Positions 26,202 through 33,888 of a stretch of DNA of 60,525 nt are shown here, in pieces. The stretch is from NCBI RefSeq assembly GCF_000359605.1, contig NZ_APML01000060.1, positions 1-60,525 of the forward strand, given 5' to 3'. The position numbers were made by a program, and so were the translations under genes. Source of the stretch: Gracilibacillus halophilus YIM-C55.5 (GTDB lineage Bacteria > Bacillota > Bacilli > Bacillales > Amphibacillaceae). Position 1 is the stretch's first letter, and each line of letters begins with the position of its first letter. Under the pieces are notes generated by a model. The model was not told the DNA's origin. It ran no database searches and saw nothing but the letters and a program-made list of their open reading frames with translations.

Positions 26202-26777
26202 ATGGGAAGTAATATCATACATATTAGTTTTACCTTGTTATTTCTCAGTATATTCGGGTATTATCTATTTCAATTCATACTTGTATTAGTGAAGATGAAA
26301 CAACCAGTTCTTCTTCCAGTAACTGAAGAAGAAAGGCAGGGGTTACAATTACAAATGGATCGAAAAATAAATGCGCCTATATATCGACAACAAAAGTTAG
26401 GTATCATCCTTATCAGTTTTATTTTTTTGTTCGCTTTGGCATTGTTTTTATGGATAATCTTCAATGGTGATAACCTTTTCGCGGCAGCATACTCCCTTTT
26501 TTTGGTTATATCTACAGGCTTAACGAATCTTATCAATCAATTTGCGATTCAACGTGATGGTATCCTGTCTGGAACGACATTTATTCCTTGGGATAAGGTG
26601 AAAAGCTTTGAGTTTATTCCGATCGACGTTAACCATAAATATTTTGGCTTTTCAAAAGAAGTGAATCACCAATATGAATTAAAAATAAAAGCCACATGCC
26701 GATCGGTGAGTTGTATCGTGCTGACACAAGAGATGAGAGAAAAACTAAGAGAAGAACTGAATCAACATATTTTTTAG
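26202..26777 (+). CDS. Membrane protein, unknown
   Basis: A 191-residue protein with one N-terminal TM (about residues 5-28), two more between 67 and 108, and a soluble C-terminal half beginning near WDKVKSFEFIPIDVNHKYFG. That W-(D/S)-x-V/I-x-S/K pattern is common in small bacterial PH-like (DUF5673-type) domains at the membrane. AGGAGGTG precedes the ATG at 26202. It sits upstream of the YdbS/YdbT pair on the same strand, about 80 bases apart, and may belong with them. Confidence 0.6.
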   Translation: MGSNIIHISFTLLFLSIFGYYLFQFILVLVKMKQPVLLPVTEEERQGLQLQMDRKINAPIYRQQKLGIILISFIFLFALALFLWIIFNGDNLFAAAYSLFLVISTGLTNLINQFAIQRDGILSGTTFIPWDKVKSFEFIPIDVNHKYFGFSKEVNHQYELKIKATCRSVSCIVLTQEMREKLREELNQHIF

Positions 26778-26855
26778 TATATATTGAATGTTGATGTACA
26801 GATCCGTTTGAGGAAAGATTAGGATCTGTTGTAATGAAAAGAAAGGATGCAATTT

Positions 26856-27344
26856 ATGAATGATCTATTAAGTCAAAAATTGTCTGATAAAGCTCCCAAA
26901 TTGTGGTTTGTCACCGAGTTACTAGGTAATTTAATCTTTTTCGTGATATTGGGTGTACTCTTTTTTCTTGATACTTACTTCTCATGGGTTTACTGGATCG
27001 AATGGATTTTAATGGGGATAACCGTACTAGCTGTCCTTGCTACGATATGGGGCATGATACAGCCAAAATATTTGTATCGAAGTTGGGGCTATCAAGTTGA
27101 TGAGGAGTTTTTGCAAACGAAGAGAGGCATTTGGAAAGAACACTGGGTGACCATTCCGATGAGCAAAATTCAATCTGTCACAGTGAGCCAAGGACCGTTT
27201 CTTCGATATTACGGTCTACGTACGATTCATGTAGAAACGATGGGCTCATCACACAACATCCCAGCGTTAGACGAACAATTGGCCTTGGATGTGCGGGATG
27301 ATATTGCAAAATTTGCGAAGATAAAGGAAGTCGATCAATCATGA
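26856..27344 (+). CDS. ydbS: YdbS-like bPH2 (DUF304) membrane protein
   Basis: A 162-residue protein with two TM segments (about residues 18-38 and 44-64) and a bPH2 domain: YRSWGYQVDEEFLQTKRGIW and TIPMSKIQSVTVSQGPFLRY are the typical strands, followed by LRTIHVETMG. It is like Bacillus subtilis YdbS. The next gene starts inside its stop codon (ATGA), as for ydbS/ydbT. In B. subtilis these proteins have been linked to protection against amylocyclicin-type bacteriocins. The ATG at 26856 follows AAAGG at nine bases. Confidence 0.85.
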   Translation: MNDLLSQKLSDKAPKLWFVTELLGNLIFFVILGVLFFLDTYFSWVYWIEWILMGITVLAVLATIWGMIQPKYLYRSWGYQVDEEFLQTKRGIWKEHWVTIPMSKIQSVTVSQGPFLRYYGLRTIHVETMGSSHNIPALDEQLALDVRDDIAKFAKIKEVDQS

Positions 27345-28888
27345 GATATCATCCGCTAACAATACTTTATCAAATGTATCAATTCGTCAAAAATATTCTA
27401 GTGTTTGCACTTCTATTATTTTTCGTGAAAGCAGGTTCAGAATTTTGGGTGTTTGAATATGGTAGATATGTATTCGTTTTTGTTCTGATTTGGCGCCCGA
27501 TTCATATTGTTATCAGTTGGCTGAAAGAAACCTATGAGTGGGAGGATCATACCTTTTATTTACATAAAGGAATTTTTGTGCGCAAGACGGAGACGATTCC
27601 GTTTTCTAACATTCAAAATATTACTCGCCACACAACGTTATTTCACAAGTTATTTGGCATGACTTCGATAACGTTTGAAACTGCAATGGATGGAGATGAT
27701 GATGCGGTTGTCTTTCAAGTTGTAACTGAAAAACAAGCGGAAGATTTACGCCAATTGGTTGAGAAAGATGCCAATTTGAATCATCACATTCATCAACAAG
27801 AAGAAGAAAACGTGAGTGAAGAGGAAACAAATAAAGAGTCTACGCATGATGCAAACGTACAAACAGATCATCAAAATGTAACAGAAGATCAATCTGTTAT
27901 TCATTTTAGGCCGAATAAAAAAGATACGTTAAAAGCGAGTATGACGTCGTTAAGCTTTTTGGCGTTTGTTCCGATTTTGTTCGGTGTAATAGATTATCTA
28001 CAAGTGCTTTTTTCCGATCGATTCGAGATTGAGGGGATGTTTCGTTTGCTCTCGAATGGTCGATGGATGACGGCAATTGTCATCGTGATAGCTGTTATTG
28101 TAGCTGTGATTATCGGTATGGTGAAAACGGTCATTCAATATGGAAGATACGAGATTGCATCGAACGCAACACATATTTTTATCCGTAAAGGTCTATTGGA
28201 AGAGAGTGAGTTTTCAATTGAAAAGAAAAAGGTACAAGCTCTTGAAGTAAAACAGCCCTTATTAAAGCGATTGTTCGGTTTGGCTGAAGTCAAATTAGTG
28301 AGTAGTTCGAATCCTTCAGGCACTGATGAACAGACAAATGTCAATGCTCTTTATCCATTTTTGCCGATTCGCCAAGCGTATCAAATGATACATGAACTAC
28401 TTCCTGAGTATCAGGTGTATGAAACGATGCAGCGCTTGCCGAAAAAATCATTATGGGTTCGTCTATTTACGCCAAGTTGGTTTTGGATCATAGTAACGAT
28501 CGGTTTGTTCATATTTCGACGTCCGATTTTTGGCATTGAACAGGCATGGTGGATGCTATCATTGCTATTGTTTGCCTATATCTATCTGAATCGCTGCCTC
28601 GATTATATTCACACGTCTTGTTCCATAAAAGACGACCAGTTTCAACTAAGAAAAGGTGGTCTAACGACGTATTTATTTATCACGAAACGTTCCAAAGTAA
28701 TTGAAATAGCGGTACAACAAAATCGGTTGCAACGGCTGCTTGATATCGCTACCATTACAACAACCAATCGTTCACAACCGGTGCATACAGAAACCATCAA
28801 TGATGTACCGTATGGATTTGCTGACGAGTTTAGAACATGGTATCGAAACCGATATCATGAGATTCAACTAGAGAAAATGACTTCCTAG
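27341..28888 (+). CDS. ydbT: YdbT-like multi-bPH2 membrane protein
   Basis: A 515-residue membrane protein with paired TM helices before each of three bPH2 domains (about residues 65-150, 265-345 and 420-495). Domain markers are YEWEDHTFYLHKGIFVRKTE with TIPFSNIQNI, then IFIRKGLLEESEFSIEKKKV, then SIKDDQFQLRKGG. A long acidic, Gln/Asn-rich linker (about 148-185) separates domains one and two. It overlaps ydbS by four bases, so both are made together. Role as for ydbS: an envelope-related or bacteriocin protection function known only in part. Confidence 0.85.
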   Translation: MRYHPLTILYQMYQFVKNILVFALLLFFVKAGSEFWVFEYGRYVFVFVLIWRPIHIVISWLKETYEWEDHTFYLHKGIFVRKTETIPFSNIQNITRHTTLFHKLFGMTSITFETAMDGDDDAVVFQVVTEKQAEDLRQLVEKDANLNHHIHQQEEENVSEEETNKESTHDANVQTDHQNVTEDQSVIHFRPNKKDTLKASMTSLSFLAFVPILFGVIDYLQVLFSDRFEIEGMFRLLSNGRWMTAIVIVIAVIVAVIIGMVKTVIQYGRYEIASNATHIFIRKGLLEESEFSIEKKKVQALEVKQPLLKRLFGLAEVKLVSSSNPSGTDEQTNVNALYPFLPIRQAYQMIHELLPEYQVYETMQRLPKKSLWVRLFTPSWFWIIVTIGLFIFRRPIFGIEQAWWMLSLLLFAYIYLNRCLDYIHTSCSIKDDQFQLRKGGLTTYLFITKRSKVIEIAVQQNRLQRLLDIATITTTNRSQPVHTETINDVPYGFADEFRTWYRNRYHEIQLEKMTS

Positions 28889-28970
28889 TAATTGTTGTGG
28901 ATATGGATGCTTATGGTCTGTGTATCAATGTTATAATGAAGTTATTGGATAAAAAAATAGGAGTAATGAA

Positions 28971-31337
28971 ATGATGACAGACCCATGTATGATCAATACT
29001 AGCAAGAGTTATATGACAGCAGAGATGAAGGCAAAGCAATATTTTCAAGCATTATCGGAGCGAATCAATCATCAACATTACACGAGTTGTTTCATGGATT
29101 ATTTTAATGACTGGAAACGGGGTCACTTTTCCCGTACCTTCTCACACTTTTTGAAACTGAAGCGACCATCCGCCCCTCGGAACGATTACCATTCTTATTT
29201 GAGATGGTTGGAACGGACAGGGAAGCTTGATGATTATCTTGATCGCAGTATTTCGTATATTTATATGCGAGATCTTGGACAAACACTTGAATCAAACAAG
29301 ACGCGAGTGAAAATTGATCAAGCTGTTAATCAAGTGAAAAAATATCTGATACAAACGGAACACCAAAATCCTTTTCATATGAAAGAAGTTTATCGTTGGG
29401 CGCAGAAAGAGGGGATTGAGTCAACCTTTTTTTGGCTGATGGCTAAATTGCAGTGGGTGTCCAGCGTGTTACCAGATGAAATGGACAAGGAAAATGCGCA
29501 ACGTAAGCTGATCAAATTAATTGCCGGTGTTGTGATGCAAGAATTGGATGGCATGGACCAAAGCATTCCTTATCAAGAACGATCAAATCGATTGGCCAGA
29601 GCGATACGAATAGGTTATTGTTACGGTCTTAGTTATCCGTTTATTGATGATTTGCTTGATGCTAATGTGTTATCAGCACAAGAAAAGGAACAATTTGCGT
29701 CGTTTATTCGGACGAGTGTGACGACAGGTGAAGTGCCACCATTAGCAGAATGGAATGGTAATCATTACGAGTTAATGGAAGCGATACATCTTGAATTAAG
29801 AGAGGCATTTGCTTATATGAAGGATTATCAAGATGCATCAATGGTAAAAGACTTCTTTGAGCAGTCCTATGTTTTCTTTCATTCACAAGAGATTGATCGC
29901 AATAAACATTTGTCGAATACTGAATATACCAATGAAGAGCTATATATTCCCGTTATGATTAAATCGTCTGCATCACGAATGATTGTACGTTACTTTATTG
30001 ATGGCGCAGATGATCCGGGGCGAGATGAGCGACTCTTTTTTTATGGGATATATAACCAATTGGCCGATGACTTAGCTGATATGGCTGATGATATGGCAAC
30101 AGGTACGGTGACGCCTTATACATACTACTGGAAGTATCATAAATCGCGGCCTGACCTCATCAACCCTTTTGAACTGTATTGGGCTGTCATTTCGTATTTG
30201 ATTGACGAAGTGTACCATAAGGATAAGAAATCGCGTGATCTTTTATTAAATCGAGCCATTAACGGGTTAAAGCGATTAAAGGATAAATTGGGTCAAAAAC
30301 AATATAATCAAATCATGCGAGTGTTTGGGTTGAGCGATCAACGGTTCCAACAAACGATACAACATATGGTACAAAAGGCAAATGATGTTGATTTCTTTGA
30401 TAAACTGCTACGTGATCATTTTCTACGTACGATACGGACTGAAAAAGAAGACAAAAAAGCTTTCGAATCGACGATTGAATCGGTTCGACAATCAATCAAT
30501 CAAATGTTATCTATCGACACAAATGAACATGCTATGCTGTGGACCGATCCGATTACAGATGCAGCCAATTATAGTCTAGAAAGTGACGGGAAGCGTATAC
30601 GACCAATTATGACATGGGTGATGGCTATACAAGCCTATCAATTGGATGAAGATACTATCATCCCATTATTGCGTTCATTGGAATATATGCATACGGCATC
30701 ACTCATTTATGATGATTTGCCGTCACAAGATAATGCTCCGATTCGACGTGGGCGTCAAACGTTACATGAAGCGTACAATCCGGCTATAGCTGAATTAACG
30801 GGATTATTTATGACACAAAGGGCCGTTCAAGAGCAGGCATCGATGTCATCCTTTGATGCAGACACGATTTTAGAGTTAATTACGTATTCGACGCAAACGA
30901 CGCAAAAGATGTGTAAAGGACAAGCGATAGATTTGGAGTCAAAGAATAAAAGATTAACTGTCGAAGAATTACGCACCATGTGCTTTTATAAAACGGGAAT
31001 TGGTGTTGAAGCATGCCTAATGATGCCAGCTATCTTAGCAGGAGTATCACAAGACGAACGAGAGGCACTCCAAACATATGCCTATCACACAGGAGTTGCC
31101 TTTCAAATTAAAGATGACTTGCTGGATGTTGAAGGGGACCAGATGGCGATAGGGAAACCATCTGGTATTGATCAAACGAATCAAAGTGCGACCTTCGTAT
31201 CCATATTAGGTATAGAAGGAGCGAAGAAGGAAATGTGGGAACATTATTGCCGAGCCATGGAATCGCTACAAAAAATCCCGCACCACATTAGTTTTTTAAA
31301 ACAATTTGCCAGTTATATGATCAATCGTGGGGGATAG
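28971..31337 (+). CDS. Didomain isoprenoid synthase: terpene-synthase-like N half plus trans-prenyltransferase C half
   Basis: A 788-residue protein, more than twice the usual 290-330 of a polyprenyl synthase. The C-terminal half (from about residue 500) is a clear trans-prenyltransferase: KRIRP (541-545), first Asp-rich motif DDLPSQD (581-587), IRRGRQTLHEAYNPA, KMCKGQA, and second motif FQIKDDLLDVEGD (Asp715-719). The N-terminal half (about 1-490) is all-helical and carries its own pair of Asp-rich motifs at similar spacing: FIDDLLD (Asp226-230) and NQLADDLADMADD (Asp366-374). This suggests a second class I isoprenoid-synthase fold, so one protein may both lengthen and convert a prenyl diphosphate. 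The ATG follows TAGGAG. It stands alone between ydbT and the convergent glf. Confidence 0.78.
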   Translation: MMTDPCMINTSKSYMTAEMKAKQYFQALSERINHQHYTSCFMDYFNDWKRGHFSRTFSHFLKLKRPSAPRNDYHSYLRWLERTGKLDDYLDRSISYIYMRDLGQTLESNKTRVKIDQAVNQVKKYLIQTEHQNPFHMKEVYRWAQKEGIESTFFWLMAKLQWVSSVLPDEMDKENAQRKLIKLIAGVVMQELDGMDQSIPYQERSNRLARAIRIGYCYGLSYPFIDDLLDANVLSAQEKEQFASFIRTSVTTGEVPPLAEWNGNHYELMEAIHLELREAFAYMKDYQDASMVKDFFEQSYVFFHSQEIDRNKHLSNTEYTNEELYIPVMIKSSASRMIVRYFIDGADDPGRDERLFFYGIYNQLADDLADMADDMATGTVTPYTYYWKYHKSRPDLINPFELYWAVISYLIDEVYHKDKKSRDLLLNRAINGLKRLKDKLGQKQYNQIMRVFGLSDQRFQQTIQHMVQKANDVDFFDKLLRDHFLRTIRTEKEDKKAFESTIESVRQSINQMLSIDTNEHAMLWTDPITDAANYSLESDGKRIRPIMTWVMAIQAYQLDEDTIIPLLRSLEYMHTASLIYDDLPSQDNAPIRRGRQTLHEAYNPAIAELTGLFMTQRAVQEQASMSSFDADTILELITYSTQTTQKMCKGQAIDLESKNKRLTVEELRTMCFYKTGIGVEACLMMPAILAGVSQDEREALQTYAYHTGVAFQIKDDLLDVEGDQMAIGKPSGIDQTNQSATFVSILGIEGAKKEMWEHYCRAMESLQKIPHHISFLKQFASYMINRGG

Positions 31338-31366
31338 GTGTTAGTGCGGAGGAGGATGATGGTTTT

Positions 31367-32473
31367 CTAATTGTCATCAAACTCTTTTCTCACGGTTGCG
31401 AGTGCGGCGCCAATCACTTGGTGCATATCATAGTATTTGTAAGTTGCTAATCGACCGCCGAATATGACATTTTCTTCTTGATCAGCTAAGGCTTTGTATT
31501 GCTTGTAGCGTTCATTATTTTTCGTATTGTTAATTGGATAGTAAGGTTCATCGCCAGGTTTCCATTCCTGTGGATATTCCTCAGTTATGACCGTTTGATC
31601 TTGTGTACCGAATTCAAAATGTTTATGTTCAATAATACGTGTGTACGGTGTCTCGCGATCGGTATAATTAACAACAGCATTTCCTTGATAATTGCTTGTA
31701 TGCTCTAAACGTTTTGTTTCAAAGTGAAGGCTCCGGTATTCTAGTGTCCCATAGATATAGTCGAAATATTGATCGATCATTCCCGTATACACTGTTTTTT
31801 TGGCTAAATTTTTAAATGCTTGTTTCTTATCAAAGTAATCAGTATTCAATTGAACGTCTACATTTTTAAGCATTTGATCAATTATTTTTGTATAACCACC
31901 AATCGGAATGCCTTGAAAACGGTCATTAAAATAATTGTTATCAAAGGTGAATCGAACAGGTAAACGTTTAATAATAAACGGTGGTAATTCAGTTGCAGGT
32001 CGCCCCCATTGTTTTTCGGTATATCCTTTGATCAGTTTTTCATAAATATCGGAACCTACTAAAGAGATCGCCTGTTCTTCCAAATTGCTAGGTTCGGTAA
32101 TATGTGCTGCTTGTTTTTGTGTTTCAATTTTTTGCTTCGCTTCGTCAGGGGATGTTACGCCCCATAATTGATAGAATGTGTTCATGTTGAATGGTAGATT
32201 ATATATCTCCCCTTTATAATTAGCGACAGGTGAATTAGTGTAACGATTAAAGGTAACGAATTGATTCACATAGTTCCATATGTCTTGATTATTTGTATGA
32301 AAAATATGAGCGCCATATTTGTGAACTTGGATGCCGTCCATTTCTTCGGTATAGATGTTACCACCAATGTGATTTCGTTTGTCAATGACGAGGCACTTTT
32401 TTCCTCTCTTCGTTGCTTCATAAGCAAAAACGGACCCAAACAATCCTGCTCCTACAATGAGGTAGTCATACAT
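31367..32473 (-). CDS. glf: UDP-galactopyranose mutase
   Basis: A 368-residue flavoenzyme that converts UDP-galactopyranose to UDP-galactofuranose. The FAD-binding fingerprint is YLIVGAGLFGSVFAYEA at the N-terminus, followed by HIGGNIYTE and KYGAHIFHTN. The family motifs GYTEKQWGRPATELP (substrate Arg/Trp region) and VNYTDRETPYTRIIEHKHF near the C-terminus are intact. Length is typical (about 370-390). GGAGCGCTTACT precedes the ATG. It implies galactofuranose in the cell envelope or exopolysaccharide; no galactofuranosyltransferase adjoins it. Confidence 0.95.
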   Translation of the reverse strand: MYDYLIVGAGLFGSVFAYEATKRGKKCLVIDKRNHIGGNIYTEEMDGIQVHKYGAHIFHTNNQDIWNYVNQFVTFNRYTNSPVANYKGEIYNLPFNMNTFYQLWGVTSPDEAKQKIETQKQAAHITEPSNLEEQAISLVGSDIYEKLIKGYTEKQWGRPATELPPFIIKRLPVRFTFDNNYFNDRFQGIPIGGYTKIIDQMLKNVDVQLNTDYFDKKQAFKNLAKKTVYTGMIDQYFDYIYGTLEYRSLHFETKRLEHTSNYQGNAVVNYTDRETPYTRIIEHKHFEFGTQDQTVITEEYPQEWKPGDEPYYPINNTKNNERYKQYKALADQEENVIFGGRLATYKYYDMHQVIGAALATVRKEFDDN

Positions 32474-32744
32474 AGTAAGCGCTCCTTTAGTTAGAATTTC
32501 ATAGGACGTATCAACGATTATTTGATGCTGATTTTTAACAAGCCATCATCTATTTATGGTAACCTATACGTTAAATGATGATCTATTGTTTTTATATCAA
32601 GATTATTTTTTCATACTCCTAGTCATATATCAACCGAATCATTGAAATGACATAGATTATGACAACAGTATGGTGATCTCGGTTGCATATTTGTGCTATA
32701 CTGACAACATTACCATTGCGCGTTATGACATGAAAGGATCTTTT

Positions 32745-33617
32745 ATGAATACAGAAGCATTAGAATATTTTATCAAAGTTTATGAGAAAAAGAGTGTTAC
32801 TGCTGCAGCTAAAGAATTATATATTACACCTCAAGGTATTAGTAAAACGATCAAACAACTAGAACTAGAATTGGAAACTGAATTATTTTATCGAGGACCG
32901 CGCGGAGTAGAAGCGACAGAGGCTGGGGAATTATTGCATGCCCGTGCGAGACACTTGAGATACTTAATAGAAGATATAAAAAAAGAAATCAGCATTATCA
33001 GTGGTAGTAAGGGAGTATTAAATGTATTGGTAACCTATTCGACGACTTCCGTTTTACCAGTACAAGATTTGTTTCGTTTTTCTGAACAGTATCCCGATAT
33101 TCAAATGAAATTAAAAGAGTATCCCGACGAACATCCAATTCAACAACTTTTTGAGGAAGAAGTCGATGTTGGCATTGTAATGGAACCTTATAACATTGAT
33201 AACTGTGAGTATGAAATCATTGCGCATGGGGAAGTCGTCTTAGTTGTTTCGCATCACCATCCACTTGCAAAAAAAGATGAAGTGTCGATTGCTGATTTAG
33301 AAGAAGAGTCTATTGTTCTTAAAGCAGTCGAGAGCGAGCAAGAGCATATATTCATGGAGAAGTGTTTTGACTATGGTTTTACACCAAATGTGATCCATGA
33401 ATTTGGTAGTATTTTAACAGCACATCGTTTATGTGAAATGAATGATTATGTAGGCGTTTCGATTGATTTCGTGGAAGAATCTGTACAAAATCCAAAGTTA
33501 AAAACGATTCGAATCAGTGAATCGGTACCTCAAAATGTTTATTTAGTCTATCGCAAACGTGGTATTCAATCCAAAGCAGTTGCTTTATTTCAACAATACA
33601 TAAGAGATATCATGTAA
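32745..33617 (+). CDS. LysR-family transcriptional regulator
   Basis: A 290-residue LysR regulator. The winged HTH is at residues 1-60 (ALEYFIKVYEKKSVTAAAKE and YITPQGISKTIKQLE), and the effector-binding periplasmic-protein-like domain runs from about 90 to 290. The ATG at 32745 has AAAGGA upstream and matches the family start. A strong terminator follows, so it is a separate unit from the GH3 cluster downstream. It is divergent from glf, across 270 bases. Its targets may be glf or the GH3/GtrA/GT2 genes; sequence alone does not decide. Confidence 0.9.
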   Translation: MNTEALEYFIKVYEKKSVTAAAKELYITPQGISKTIKQLELELETELFYRGPRGVEATEAGELLHARARHLRYLIEDIKKEISIISGSKGVLNVLVTYSTTSVLPVQDLFRFSEQYPDIQMKLKEYPDEHPIQQLFEEEVDVGIVMEPYNIDNCEYEIIAHGEVVLVVSHHHPLAKKDEVSIADLEEESIVLKAVESEQEHIFMEKCFDYGFTPNVIHEFGSILTAHRLCEMNDYVGVSIDFVEESVQNPKLKTIRISESVPQNVYLVYRKRGIQSKAVALFQQYIRDIM

Positions 33618-33664
33618 TAGTCGTTTTAAAGGAATCACATAACCTTAAAACGACTATTTTTTTC
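33616..33664 (+). terminator. Rho-independent terminator after LysR gene
   Basis: AATAGTCGTTTTAA and TTAAAACGACTATT pair, with further AGG/CCT pairing, around a ten-base loop; seven T follow. The stem begins inside the stop codon. Confidence 0.85.
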
Positions 33665-33822
33665 TAATATATAACACCATTCCGGTATGTATTCAACCGT
33701 TCGTTACTACCTCCTAACTTTTCGTTGATAGTCATTTGATACGCAATACGTTAATCTAAATATACAGTCGTGAAAACAGATACAAGTCACGCCTGTATGA
33801 CATTTGTTCAGGGGGGAACTAC

Positions 33823-33888
33823 ATGAGTAATGCGAGAGGAAGCAAGAAGAAAGTTTGGACAATATGGCTGATTAGCTTAGCCTTATGA
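33823..33888 (+). other. Displaced N-terminus (21 codons) of the membrane GH3 protein
   Basis: An ATG with an excellent ribosome binding site (GGGGGGAACTAC) opens a 21-codon frame, MSNARGSKKKVWTIWLISLA plus L, then TGA. That TGA overlaps an ATG in the next frame (ATGA), which continues IGTAITVSFVSVPEMV. The charged head plus half helix followed by another half helix reads like one signal anchor split by a missing base: one T added in CTTATGA gives LALLIGTAI in a single frame. Alternatively it is a short upstream frame that couples translation. Confidence 0.6.

Noticed and set aside
32474-32490. cre-like site upstream of glf (GTAAGCGCTCC)
   Set aside because: The right half of the consensus is missing and the sequence is explained by the glf ribosome binding site.
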